A stretch of 64,000 nucleotides of DNA, from contig CM057450.1 of the NCBI GenBank assembly GCA_016271365.2, positions 1,806,065,967 to 1,806,129,966 of the forward strand. Reading direction: 5' to 3'. Shown piece by piece: positions 10,602 through 20,400 of the stretch; within the stretch, counting starts at the first letter, position 1, and each line of letters starts with the position of its first letter. The notes below the pieces were generated by a model. The model was not told where the DNA came from. It saw only the letters and a program-made list of their open reading frames with translations, and ran no database searches. The DNA is from Neoceratodus forsteri (taxonomy: Eukaryota > Chordata > Ceratodontiformes > Ceratodontidae). Made by a program: the position numbers and the translations under genes.

Positions 10602-11378
10602 AGTGTATTTATTTATTTATTTAGGTTTTGTTGACCGGTTAAGTGCACTAGACAAATCCTGCCTATTTTCAGGCACGACCCGGGGGGGGAGGGGGATACA
10701 GATGAATGCCAACTGACCTTGAACCAGATTAAGCTGTTGGTGGTATTTTTAGTGAATGAGGGAAATTTGGCCAGGACAACGGGGAAATTCCCCGACTCTT
10801 TTCGATAAGTGCCATGGGATCTTTAACATCCACCTGAACTACCACCAATCCAGGCAGATGGGACCTCGGTTTAACGTCTCATCCGAAAGACGGCACCTCA
10901 GAAATGCAGCACCCCTCTCATGCTGCATTACAGTGTCAGTACTGGGATATTAACCCAAGTGCCAGATACTAACATACTAAAATGCCAGCAGAATAAGCCT
11001 AACGGTCTTTCGTGTCTCCTCGTTTGGTCAGTCCCCAACCTGGGTGCTGACCTTGCTGTCCCCCTCGCCTTCTCTGGCTTCTCCCTTCCCAGTTCCGGAT
11101 ATTCTTGCTGCATTGGATTTTGCTTCCAGAACCCTTCCCCTGTACCTGTCCCACCCCCTCTTGAACCCCTCCACTGTCTCTGCCTCCACCAGCCCCCTAG
11201 GCAGTGCATTTCATGGCTCCACCACCCTCTCAGTGAAGTAGCACCTCCTCCTTTCTCCCCTGAATCTTCCTCCCTCCAGCTTCCAGCCATGCCCTCTAGA
11301 ACTGAACCCACAGACCTCTGATCTCTCGGCCTCAGAGGCGAGTGTGCTACCTACTGAGCCACTGACACTGATAGTGTA
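10602..11378 (-). mobile_element. tRNA-derived SINE with (TTTA)n tail, interrupted by CR1
   Basis: Minus-strand SINE. Its tRNA-like head is at the right: A-box complement 'cctactgagcca' at 11350-11361 and B-box complement 'gaactgaaccc' at 11299-11309. The central body (10740-10970) includes 'gggacctcggtttaacgtc', a block that recurs in the SINEs at 45.2 and 52.5 kb and is reminiscent of widespread vertebrate V-SINE-like families. The tail at 10605-10685 carries 'cctattttcaggca' and ATTT repeats. A six-base duplication 'agtgta' flanks it (10602-10607, 11373-11378). It lies just downstream of the hAT coding remnant. Confidence 0.8.
10971..11298 (-). mobile_element. CR1 3' fragment inserted inside the SINE
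   Basis: The SINE sequence is interrupted after 'gtgccagatact' and resumes at 'gaactgaaccc'. The insert starts 'atgccagcagaataagcc', matching the 3' end of the CR1 copy at 54.15 kb. It then carries the reverse complement of the CR1 ORF2 C-terminal region ('gcatttcatggctccaccacc' ~ 'VVEPWN'). It is 5'-truncated, with no obvious target duplication, as is usual for CR1. Confidence 0.75.
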
Positions 11379-12035
11379 AAAGGCAACAGTCAGAACAAGG
11401 ATACACGGCATCATCCAGCAGAGAAAAATTACAAGGTTTTTATCACTCACATAGATGAATTCCACAAATAAAAACTTAGTGCCATGCTCGGTGTAACAAA
11501 CACACTCTCTAACAAATGACCCGACTGGTTTTGGTTCATGAACGCTTCCTCAAGGATGGCCTAATCCATTACACCATTCAAATAATAGCAAAAAGTGTTA
11601 AAAGTGACAGTATACCAAAAATACATGGAATTAGGTAGAAATAGGGGGACATCAGAATATATTAGTAGCAACATGGCATTAATTCAAATCAATTTGATAA
11701 TGAAGTTAATAAATAGCTGAGTCTTCCTAAAGTGCCAATAAGTCAAAAAAGAGACATAAAGAAGTAAAGACGGACAGCGTAACTCCAGCTGAGTACGGGT
11801 CTCATGTCCATGGCAACCAAGTCAAGCACTCATAGCTACAAAGCTGTAAAGCAGAAAAGAAACACAGAGAAACAAGTAATGAGTATAAATGAATGAGATA
11901 AACAATATACAACAACCACAATATATAGATAGTAAGACAAAAATTATTATATTTAGATAGGGGCAATCCCCAATTTGTGAGTTTATTTAAAATTGCCATA
12001 TAAAAAAGGAGAAATTCTTACTAATTCATGGGAAG

Positions 12036-12590
12036 CTATTTCTTTCTTAAAAAGGAGGAAATGTCAAAACTATAATTTAATCCAGGGTATTTTAATCCAC
12101 CCCATTGATATATCCAAAATGCTTCCCTGCAATGTAGCTTGTAATCCAAATCTCCACCTCTAGGGCCCACAGAAACCTTTTCAACGTCACAAAAGCAAAA
12201 GTGATGGGAGCCATTATACCCCACTTGTACAAGGTGCCTAACTAATGTATTCTTTTCATTGTGGCACGTTATATCGCTCGGATTCTCCCCTACCCTAGAT
12301 TTAAATACTCTCATAGTTTTGACAACGTAAAACACCTGGCAAGGGCAAATGGCGAGATCAACAATGCACAGGGAAGAACAGTTAATAAATTGGCTAATTT
12401 CAAAAGAATTTGCATTTTTAACAGTAGAGAAGTTAGTACACTTTGTAGTGTCCTCACAAAATTTATAGTAGACACACTGATAGCAACCCCTTGTGGGGGG
12501 GGCGGGCACTGAATAGCAGGTTTAACAATTGACTGAAGTGAATGTACCAAGTGGTCAGAGAGAATCTACTGGAATCTCACAAGTCTTGAG
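12036..12590 (-). pseudogene. Penelope-like element GIY-YIG endonuclease, left arm
   Basis: A 157-codon open frame plus upstream sequence in other frames. A Cys-containing linker ('GCYQCVYYKFC') precedes 'CPCQVFYVVKT' (GIY-YIG block; the family has 'YVGKT', here G is V). Then come 'FKSRVGE' (catalytic Arg region), 'VRHLVQVGYNGSHHF' and 'GGDLDYKLHCREAFWIYQ', whose Glu in 'REAFWI' matches the conserved catalytic Glu region. The C-terminus is 'YPGLNYSFDISSF'. Just upstream on the minus strand, 'LSDHLVHS' resembles the segment that ends the reverse transcriptase domain. The RT itself is missing. The fit to Penelope-like proteins is strong; the subfamily (Neptune- or Poseidon-like) is uncertain. 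Confidence 0.8.
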
Positions 12591-12644
12591 GCTTATGTTA
12601 AAGTGAATCGAGTCCCCTGGGTCCTTAAATGGCTATGGTATGGC

Positions 12645-12868
12645 CTATTTTTATAGATATTTTTTAAATTTTAGTCTTTGGTAACCAGGTAAGGCCCATG
12701 TGCCTGTTTTCAGGGTTGACCTGGGAGTACTGGGCGGTTCAGTGACTTGCTAAGAGTCGCACAGTGTGCAAGAGGAGGTTGTGAGAATCAAACCCAGGTC
12801 TGGTCTGGTGGATGTACCAAGCTCATTCACAGCTCGTTACTCTAACCTCTAGGTTATGCTGCCAGCCT
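12645..12868 (-). mobile_element. MIR/CORE-type SINE inside the Penelope pair
   Basis: It shares 'gtgacttgctaagagtcgcaca', 'caaacccaggtctg' and the tail 'gtgcctgttttcagggttgac' with the SINE at 4.8 kb, in the same minus orientation. It separates the two Penelope-like halves and so may have inserted after they were joined. Confidence 0.75.
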
Positions 12869-12920
12869 AGACCGGAGTATATTTAAAGCAGAATGGACTG
12901 ACCAGATACGAGCAGCTTCT

Positions 12921-13259
12921 ATGCTGTTTCAGGATTACAAGTCGCAGCAATCACGAATAGAGCCACTATTGTTGGAAAAGCAGACTGCTTTTTCCAAATA
13001 TCACCAGGATCCTGAGTTCGCCTCCTTAGAGAATAAACTGAGAAGTGCCATCACTAAGCAGGATGATAAAATCAATGCTGTGCAAATCACAAAGTTTGAA
13101 TGCAACTACAAGGACTACATCCTAAATAGAGTTTTCATGTGGAAAGGATCTGACCGTCAAGCTGGCAAACTGAATTACAACAAAAAGACACACTCTAAAG
13201 GTACTAAATCGATTTTGAAAAAACAAATACAAGCTGTCAATCGTCTGAATCTGATTTAA
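12921..13259 (+). pseudogene. Probable N-terminal fragment of a Penelope-like protein
   Basis: An uninterrupted 112-codon frame of basic, coiled-coil-like character (many K, Q and E), containing 'KFECNYKDYILNRVFMW'. Vertebrate Penelope-like proteins have, ahead of the RT, a Lys-rich region with a 'K..rD..DY..grvy.W' pattern, which this resembles. It ends 40 bp before the GIY-YIG remnant on the same strand, so the right-hand copy looks like N-terminus joined to C-terminus with the RT removed. Assignment rests on this resemblance and on position, so confidence is moderate. Confidence 0.5.
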
Positions 13260-13284
13260 AAACTGATTCTATTGAGGGCCCTTT

Positions 13285-13532
13285 AGAGGGGGAAGCTACT
13301 TGCACTTGCCAGGTGTTTTATATTGGCAAACTACGAGAGCGTTTAAGTCTAGGGTGGGGGAGAATCTGAGTGATACAAGGTGCCATAATGAAAAGAATGC
13401 ATTAGTTAGGCACCTTATACAAGTGGGGTATGATGGCTTCCATCACTTTTGCTTTCATGGCATTGAAAAAGTTTCTGTGGGCCTTAGAGGTGGAGATTTG
13501 GATAACAAGCTATGTTGCAGGGAAGCATTTTG
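13285..13532 (+). pseudogene. Penelope-like element GIY-YIG endonuclease, right arm
   Basis: Mirror copy of the left-arm endonuclease. 'CQVFYIGK' is preserved (the Gly that the left arm has lost), then a frameshift, then 'FKSRVGENLSD', 'VRHLIQVGYDGFHHF' and 'GGDLDNKLCCREAF'. It stops where an L2 fragment has inserted. The remaining C-terminal codons continue at 13885-13940, after which a SINE is inserted. Its 3' untranslated region resumes at 14520 and reaches about 15165. Confidence 0.8.
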
Positions 13533-13884
13533 CCGAGGGAGGCCTCCTTGGAGTTCCCAGAGTTAGGCTGCAGCATTTGGGGACAGGGCGTTCTCGGTGG
13601 CTGTGCCTACCCTGTGGAACTCCTTGCCTGCTTATTTAAAGGACACTCCCTTGGTAGAAGCCTTTAAGAAGGACCTGAAGATGTATTTGTTCCAGCAAGC
13701 GTTTACTGATTAATAGAATGATTTTAACGGGATAGATAAATTAATTGTATGCTACCAGTTAGATTTTTATATATATGTATTTTGTGTACGATTTTAACTA
13801 ATTGTATTGTTGCTGTTTTGTACAGCACCCAGAGTCTCTTGAAATTAGCGCTTTTATAAATAAAATATCTATCTAATATCTATA
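13533..13884 (+). mobile_element. L2 LINE 3' fragment inserted in the Penelope right arm
   Basis: It encodes the L2 ORF2 C-terminus in one frame from 13567: 'FGDRAFSVAVPTLWNSLP', then 'VEAFKKDLKMYLFQQAF', then a stop. It continues with a 3' end 'tacagcacccagagtctctt', 'gcgcttttataaataaa' and a short (ATCT) tail. It interrupts sequence that is continuous in the left arm, which defines its limits to within a few bases. Confidence 0.85.
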
Positions 13885-13941
13885 TTTCACTTGGGTGGAT
13901 TAAAATACCCTGGATTAAATGATAGTGTTGACATTTCACCC

Positions 13942-14509
13942 CTTTTTTTTTTTTTTAATGATATTTCTTCCGGAGCTCTGGTGGCACTCCTGCCTTCAGT
14001 TGTCATCTCATCGCCAACCCCGAAGGACAGACCCCCTTCCTTAAACACCCATGACTTACCCTTCATGGCAGGGTGGTGGGGGGGCGAGTCAACCCACTCC
14101 AAACAGACCATTGCCAGAGAGGCGCCTTCTCGGGGGTGGCGCCGGGGGACAGCTTCATACATCGGAGCTGTTTTTCCATTTTTCTCCCTTTATGTGGAGG
14201 TAGGGCATGCAGTGATGCCTGTGGAGAGAGCACGCACGCGTCCGCACATGCCCTTTCCAAGTGGCGGCCCCATCTCTTCCCCTTAGCTGCAGCATCGGCG
14301 CACTGCCACCCAGCAGCTGCATGGGGCCAGTGGAGCGCCGACAACTGAGATCCCCCCCCCTCCCTGGAGAAGGAGAGCAGTCTCTTGGACGCTCAATCCT
14401 TCTCCTCCCTGCTGACCCCCAACGGCCCGTGCTCGTTCCCGAACATGGGTTGTCGGCGTAGCGTGAGGTGAGGCGTCCAGTGCCTCAGCCCTCAATGCCA
14501 CCGGGCCGG
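13942..14509 (-). mobile_element. GC-rich SINE with poly-A tail inserted in the Penelope right arm
   Basis: Minus-strand insertion. The poly-A tail appears as T14 at 13943-13956 and the head ends near 14509. Imperfect 10-bp target duplications flank it ('catttcaccc' 13932-13941; 'cattccaccc' 14510-14519), and the uninterrupted left arm shows the site once. The head, on the minus strand, begins 'gccggcccggtggcattgag' and continues 'ggcactggacgcc', like the A-box region of a Leu/Ser-type tRNA. Same family as 6.4 and 58.1 kb. The long GC-rich frames here are not genes. Confidence 0.85.
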
Positions 14510-15165
14510 CATTCCACCCTTTTTAAGAAAGAAATAGCTTCCCATGAATTAGCAAGAATTTCTTCTTTCTTATATGGCTATTTTAAATAAACTCACGAAC
14601 TGTGAGCTGCCTCTGTCTAAATATAATAATTTTTGTCTTAGTATCTATATATTGTGGTCATTGTGTATTGTTCATCTCATGCATTTATACTCATCGCTTG
14701 TTTCTCTGAGTCTCTTTTCTGCTTTACAGCTTTGTTGCTATGAGTGCTCAACCTGGTTGCCATGAATACAAGACCCATGCTCAGCTGGAGTTACGCTGTC
14801 CGTCTTCACTTCTTTATGTCTCTTTTTTGACTTATTGGCCCTTTAGGAGGACTCAGTTATTTATTAACTTCATTATAAATTGATTTGAATTAATGCTGTG
14901 TTGCTACTAATATATTCTGATGTCCCCCTATTTCTACCTAATTTTATGTATTTTTGGTATACTGTTACTTTTAACACTTTTTACTATTTATTTGAAAGGT
15001 GTAATGGATTAGGCTGTCCCTGGGGAAGCACGCATGTGTGGAACCGGTCGGGACAGTTTTTGAGAGGGGTGGGTTTTTGTTCCACGGTGTGGCACTAAGT
15101 TTTTATTTGTGGAATTCATCTATGTGAGTAATAAAAACGTTGTAATTCATCTCTGATGGATAGCA

Positions 15166-15512
15166 CCACAGTCCAACCCACCACCACTCCTACCAGTGCA
15201 ATCACTAGCAGGGAAAGGATTTGGACACACCCTAGCATCTCAAGTCCCCCAGAAGATAGTACAGCACCTATCACCATGTCATCACCAGCAAGCTCAATTT
15301 GAGCAGGTGGCAGAGGCTGCCTGCCTCAGTACAACTCAGCCTCAGTCTCACATGCTGACAGTCAGTGCGACTTAAATGAGACCTGTGATGTCACCTAAAC
15401 CACTGGCACTGGCAAAGGCTGACAATGGTCACCTCAGGCAGCGTGGGATTGGCAGTCAGGGAGGACGTCATAATGATGCTGCCATTGACCAGCAGCTGTT
15501 ACAGTAAAGTTT
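15166..15512. other. Unassigned DNA between Penelope pair and tandem repeats
   Basis: No gene recognised. 'ccaccaccactcctaccagtg' with 'cactagcagggaa' resembles 8455-8495 within the hAT remnant, so this may be debris of a related hAT; the similarity is short. Confidence 0.3.
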
Positions 15513-16360
15513 AGCACTATGTGTAAAATAAATAATAAATGTAAATGAAAAATATTTAAAAACATTTTTTTTTAAAGTAAATCTAGAAAATTGAGAAGGT
15601 AAGGTAGGCAAAGAAATGTTCTTGTATAGTACAGTAGTACTAGCATTTTTCATTGGGATGTACCTTTTCTAGAGGGGATTTATCTGAAAACCTCACTGGA
15701 ACCAACATAGTAATTTGCATGACGGGCAAACAGGGACTATGAGGGTGGGGGTGCCTTGAGGCCATCCAAGGAAAGTAAGAATTCCTATACATTTTAGCAC
15801 TAAATGTTAGCAAAATACTAAAACAAAATTGAAAAAAAAAGGAAAATATTTTCAAAAATAAAAAAGTAAAATATACAAATTTGGGATGGCATGGTAGGCA
15901 AAGCAATGCCCTTGTATAATATGGCAGTGCTTGTACTTTTCTTTGGGATGGATATCTTTTTATTTTTTTTGGGGGGGGGGACTCTTATGAAAACCTTTGT
16001 GGAATTAACATAGTAACTGCCATAAAGGGCGGACAGGGGCTTGAGATCAGCAAAGAAAATTAAGAATTCCTGTAGCTCTTAACACTAAACGTTAAAAAAA
16101 TAGTTTTTTTTAAATTGAAAAAAAAAATTACAAATATTTACAGAAAAAGTAAGTGTACAAATTTTGGAAGGCAAGGTAAACAAAGCAATGACCTTGTATA
16201 ATAAGGTGGTACTTGCACTTATTTTGGGATGCATATTTTTTGGGGGAGGGGGTTCTTTTGAAAACCTATGTGAAACTAACATAGTAATTGACATGAGGGT
16301 CGGTGGGAGCCTTGAGGTCAGCAAAGGAAACCAGCAATTCATGTAGCTCTGATGGGGGTG
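15513..16360. repeat. Three tandem units of about 280 bp
   Basis: Units begin near 15513, 15799 and 16081. Each holds, in order: 'cactaa.(t/c)gtta', A-rich runs, 'ggca(a)ggtaggcaaagcaatg'-type sequence, 'cttgtataata', 'ttgggatg.ata', a G-run, 'gaaaacct', 'aacatagtaa', and 'gcaaag(g/a)aaa'. The units differ by substitutions and by length of A, T and G runs, so the array is old. No coding sequence. Confidence 0.85.
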
Positions 16361-16700
16361 CTTAGTAGTCGTATGCGTTTGGCACTGTGGCGATCCCCAG
16401 CCAAGGCAGGCCAACACCACCTGCCACACATAAGCTGCACTGATTCATGGCCATTGCTGACCTCAAGGCTTTTTTCCCTTTTTCTGTAGTGTGTTATGCC
16501 CTGTGTTAATTACTACACTGGGAGCCAAAGTCATTCGGCTGAAGTTTGAAAGCTAAACTGAATTTTAATGCCCCCTGTTGAAGTCAAACCGAGGTTGCCG
16601 CTGGAACATTTTGCTCACCCTTAATTCAGAGTAGACCTTTCCCAGAATCAGTTCAAAGGAATACCTTTCCGTCTCACATCAGCCCCAAGGGTGTTTGCAA
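16361..16700. other. Unassigned DNA left of DIRS element E
   Basis: No gene or named repeat. It begins directly after the third tandem unit. Confidence 0.4.
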
Positions 16701-16701
16701 A

Positions 16702-16885
16702 ATACTATCTTACTTCGAGAGGGCTCTTGCAGTAGGTATTCACATATAGGACTGACCCGCCAGGCATCAGGACCCCACGGAAACATGTCTAGCTAGCAGT
16801 CTCTGGCGGGGGACCGCCCCACATCAGGTGACTGGCATTATACAACGTCAGTATAAAGGGATGGTCCCCCACGGCCGCCTTCTAA
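16702..16885. repeat. DIRS E left terminal inverted repeat
   Basis: 'tatcttacttcgagaggg', 'ggtattcacatataggactg' and 'ggcgggggaccgccccacatc' are found as reverse complements at 22825-23000. Transcription is expected to start in or near this repeat; no promoter motif is evident beyond a TATA-like 'tataaaggga' near 16852. Confidence 0.88.
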
Positions 16886-17026
16886 TTCTTTCCCGCTGTT
16901 GGCTTGTGAATGTTCCTCGCAGTTGAACAATGGTTCGTCAGTCATTCATCGGTCTTTAAGTCTTCGAACTTTTCAACCTTTTTTCTCTGTGTTTAAGCCT
17001 TTTTTTTTTTTTAAGATTCGCCGTGT

Positions 17027-17449
17027 ATGTCGTCCCCTTCGCCCTCCGAACCGCATAAGAATAAGTGTGACTAGTGTGGTTCCCAACTTCCACACAAGGT
17101 CGGCCACTCCTTGTGCCTCTTCTGTCTGGGCCCAGACCACCCTGTGGAGAAGTGCCAACACTGCCAGAAATTTAACTCCGCTACCCGCAAAAGAAGGTAG
17201 CAGTCCCTGGAAGCCCATACCTTAAAGAAGAAAATAGCCTCCATGGAGAAGGAGCTAAAGAAACTCAGGCAGGTGTCCACTTGCCCCAAAGGTCACAAGA
17301 AAAAACGTGGTAAGGAGAAGCACCAGGAGCAGGAACCGGCTTCCACAGCAGCAGTCATGGCACTTAAGGTAGTAAGAAGACATCGCCCCTCCCGTCTGGC
17401 TCGGGCCCTTCGGGAGCCTCTGGGGCAGAGGAGGCCTCCGCTCCCCTGA
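17027..17449 (+). pseudogene. DIRS E gag, N-terminal part
   Basis: From the ATG at 17027 the frame reads into a cysteine/histidine cluster ('GHSLCLFCLGPDHPVEKCQ') with the pattern C-x2-C...H-x2-C-x2-C...H...C-x2-C, matched by the gag of DIRS element C at 46.65 kb. An in-frame stop falls inside the first C-x2-C pair (near 17075), and another near 17200. A Lys/Glu-rich coiled-coil-like stretch follows ('KKKIASMEKELKKLRQ'). Gag is presumed to package the element RNA. Confidence 0.75.
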
Positions 17450-17482
17450 AGGCCGCTTCTACCGCGCGGCCTTCGGGTCAGA

Positions 17483-18178
17483 GTGGGTCCAGTAAGTCAG
17501 ACGTCAGTCCCGCCAACCCTCTCCCAGACAAGGCTGCTAAGCCGCTTTCCCCTTCAGGGGAGCACCCAGCCAAGACTACGCCCGACAAGGCTGCATCTCC
17601 TGTGTGGCCTTCCTCAGGCAGGGAGTCCAATAAGTTGGAAATCAGCTCCTCCGATGCCCGCCCGGATTTGGCTGATAAGTTGGACGCCAGTTCCACCGAC
17701 ACCCACCCGACCAAGAAGCCTGTGCCAGACCCCACGACAGTTTGACACCCCAAGCTCTCCACAATGTTCCAAGTTGCCTTCTGAGGTCCCCGCGTCTCCT
17801 CAGCTGACTCCCAGGGATTATAATCCTCCTTCCCCGGTCGTCACGGGGGATACTGAGATGCTGCCATCAGGGAGCCCTCCTTCTGAACCTGATACCCTGA
17901 CGCCGGACCCTCAGATGCTGGTCCCAACGCCGGCATACCCGATGCCATCTGGCGTCCCAATACCATCAGGTCCTTCGGACCCAGTCGAAGGCATACCCAT
18001 GTCGGGCCCAATACACCCGGGTCCAGCAATACCACCGCCTGACTCTGTCAGAGCTCCTGGCACCCAGGTATCCGACACCGCAATATCCAGTGCTACAATA
18101 CCTGACTCGGCAGTATCTGGCGCCTCAGTACCTGACGCCGGGCTACCCGCCATTGGGTTACGGATACTCCTTCTATGA
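17483..18178 (+). pseudogene. DIRS E gag, proline-rich middle part
   Basis: An open frame of 231 codons, very rich in Pro, Ser and Thr with loosely repeated 'IPDSAVSGASVPDAGLP'-type phrases. This matches the disordered Pro/Ser-rich middle of the gag proteins in elements B and D. It is in another frame from the N-terminal part, so at least one frameshift separates them. It continues in degraded form to about 18.8 kb. The opposite-strand frames over this region are compositional artefacts. Confidence 0.6.
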
Positions 18179-18789
18179 GTAGCCTCAATATCCATATCCC
18201 CCTCCTCCTCCTCCACCGCCCACTCCTCAGCCGTTGACGGATCTGAAGAAGACCCTGGCCTCCTGGTGAGCTGAGGCCAAGGCTCAGCTCACTTGTGAGG
18301 TTGAGAATTGTCTACCAATGCCAGATCCTGTACAGGATCCCCCACGTCGGAGACAGGAGACTCCCTCCCCCCTTCCCGACACCAGAGGAGAGCCCTCTGG
18401 TGCCTGAGGAAGGGAGGATACGCGCCCCAAGGAACTCCCCAAAAGGGCCATTCCTCCCCCTTGTAGGGAGGCGTTTTCCTTCTCTTTCTCTTCATCAGAT
18501 ACGTCTGACTCGGACTCAGAGACAGGACACTCTGACCCCGAAGACTAGCCATGTACTCTATATTGCCCCAGGCCAAGGACTCCTCCGAAGTCTCCTCCGG
18601 AGGATACTTTCTTTCTGGAGTTACTGAGGAAAATCCAGGAAATCCATCAGTGGCAATCCCTGGAGCCAGACCCACAGTGTAAGAAACTCGCTGCTCATCT
18701 GGATCAGCCTGAGACCACTCCTACACTGATTCCACCCTGGATAGAGCCTCACACGGATCTTGTTTTCACCATTTGGAAACAACCTTCTC

Positions 18790-19565
18790 TGTTAGCCCCC
18801 CCCCCTTCCGAGGAAGGTGGACAGCCTATATGAGGCTCCTGAGGGTGTAGATTTCCTTAACCTCCACCCCAAGGCAGACTTGGACATCATCAGCGCTGCT
18901 CACGGCTACTCCAGAAATCCCCAAAACCTCAGCTCGTCTCCACCTGATAAGGAATCCTGGCTTCTGGACCAATACAGGGAGAATATATATTCCTCTTCTA
19001 CCCTTGGTATTAGGGCTCTGAACTATGTGGCATATGTGGGGGATTTTCAGAAGATCATCCTTAGTCAGGTGGAATCTAAATTGGACTCCCTTCCTGAGTC
19101 ACAGACTAAGTAGGAAGTGGCGGATCTTGTCTGTTCTGCTCATTTGGCCAGTTGGCACATGCTTCGTGCCACTTACAATGCAGTGGACACAGCTAGAAGG
19201 AGCTCGGCTTTCGCTGTAGGCCTACAGCGTCATGCCTGGCTCCGCGTGTCAGGTTCAGTCCCTGAAGTTCAATTAGCTATTCAATCTGCTATCCAGGATG
19301 CCCCCTTCAGGGGTTCAGTGCTGTTCGGGGGGGGGGTCAAGGACATCATTACCGAACTGCAGGAGAAGGGCACCACACTCAAGTCTGTCAACTCTATGTA
19401 CAGGCCTCCTCAAGGGCAGCGGCATCCTTTTCTTAGACAAAACCGACAAAGGCAAAAACCACAGGGCAAATGGGTTAACAAACGTCGGGCCCCTCCAGCA
19501 ACCAAGACTCCCCCCAGCAAAAAAGCTGCGGGAGCCTTGGCTGCTGTGCTGCCCCATACCTCCTG
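18790..19565 (+). pseudogene. DIRS E gag, C-terminal conserved domain
   Basis: One frame with a single TAG at 19111-19113. It contains a helical-looking conserved block ('STLGIRALNYVAYVGDFQK', 'AHLASWHMLRATYNAVDTA', 'HAWLRVSG') that parallels gag of B ('SSLGMRISSYQGYFSQYEY') and C ('SSLRLRQSNYMAYTARYQK'). It ends with a basic tail ('RHPFLRQNRQRQKPQGKWV', 'NKRRAPPATK'), plausibly for nucleic-acid binding. The parallel across three lineages supports a real conserved capsid-like domain. Confidence 0.8.
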
Positions 19566-19599
19566 ACTCCCTGCCTCTCCCACTGCCTCTGGAGGTTCC

Positions 19600-20400
19600 G
19601 GAGGAACTGCTAGGGGGGAGATTCTCCTCTCATCTGCCAGGTTGGGAGAGGATAACATCAGATGCCTGGGTGTTCCAGTTGATATCAGCAGGACACTCAA
19701 TAGAGTTTCTGCAGAAACCACCCTGAAGACCACCGCCCCCAGTCGTCTTACTCCCCTCAACATCTTCCTCTGGTCCTAGAAATAATCTCCCTTCTCTCGA
19801 AGGCGGCGATAGAACCAGTTCCCAACCACCTTTGGGGGACAGGTTACTATTCCTATTTCTTCCTAGTTCCAAAGAAGACCGGAGATGTGAGGTCTATCCT
19901 AGACCTCAGCTCGCTGAGTATGTTCATGGAGTACAAACGCTTCAGAATTTTCTCTTTGCAGAGCCTTCTACCACATCTTCAGCAGGGACAGTGGTTATGC
20001 TGTCTGGACATGCAGGATGCCTACCTGCATATCCCCATATGCCCTTCCCAACGCAAATTCCTTCATTTTTGCTTTCAGGGGGACCACTACCAATTCAAGG
20101 CCCTCCCATTTGATCTTTCCTCACCCCCCCCCCCGGGTATTTACCAAATGCCTGTCTGTGGTAGCAGCCCACCTGCGTACCCAGGGAGTTCAGGTATTCC
20201 CGTATCCGGACGATTGGCTCCTGGCGGCCCTGTCCAGGGAGGAACTCATGCACTCCCTTTCCCTTACCCTGCAGGTTTTCACCAGCCTAGGTATCACCAT
20301 CAACTGGGCAAAGTCCCATTTGGTCCTTTGCCAACACCTTCCAGTTTATAGGGGTGATTCTGGACACGGCCATCGGCAAAGCCTTTTTGCCTCTGGACAG
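19600..20400 (+). pseudogene. DIRS E reverse transcriptase
   Basis: The RT is spread over three frames. The N-terminal marker 'WERITSDAWVFQLISAG' is at 19647-19700. 'VRSILDLSSLS' (19887 onward) and 'CLDMQDAYLHIPI' (first catalytic Asp, 20000-20040) follow. After a frameshift in the C-run near 20130 come 'RVFTKCLSVVAAHLR' and the catalytic box at 20203-20214, which reads YPDD where the family has YLDD. The two Asp codons remain but Leu is Pro. RT copies the element RNA into DNA. Confidence 0.82.

Larger units (their letters stand above)
11385..15165. repeat. Large inverted repeat formed by two Penelope-like element 3' ends
   Basis: The left arm (11385 to about 12370) and the right arm (13285-15165) are reverse complements over roughly 1 kb once two insertions in the right arm are removed (13533-13884 and 13942-14509). 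Examples: 'gaaatagcttcccatgaatta' at 14531 pairs with 12028-12050, and 'ccctatttctacctaatt' at 14926 pairs with 11630-11650. Each arm encodes a GIY-YIG endonuclease remnant followed by a ~600-bp 3' untranslated region, the two 3' ends pointing outward. Penelope-like elements are known for terminal repeats and for tandem or inverted multi-copy insertions. The arms have diverged visibly, so the structure is old. Confidence 0.85.

Noticed and set aside
13891..14501. Several overlapping 90-130-codon frames on both strands
   Set aside because: They lie in a GC-rich SINE with poly-A tail and target duplications, and have no recognisable protein motif.
19410..19872. Minus-strand frames of 80-117 codons opposite DIRS E gag and RT
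   Set aside because: The plus strand carries recognisable gag and RT blocks; the antisense frames have no motif.
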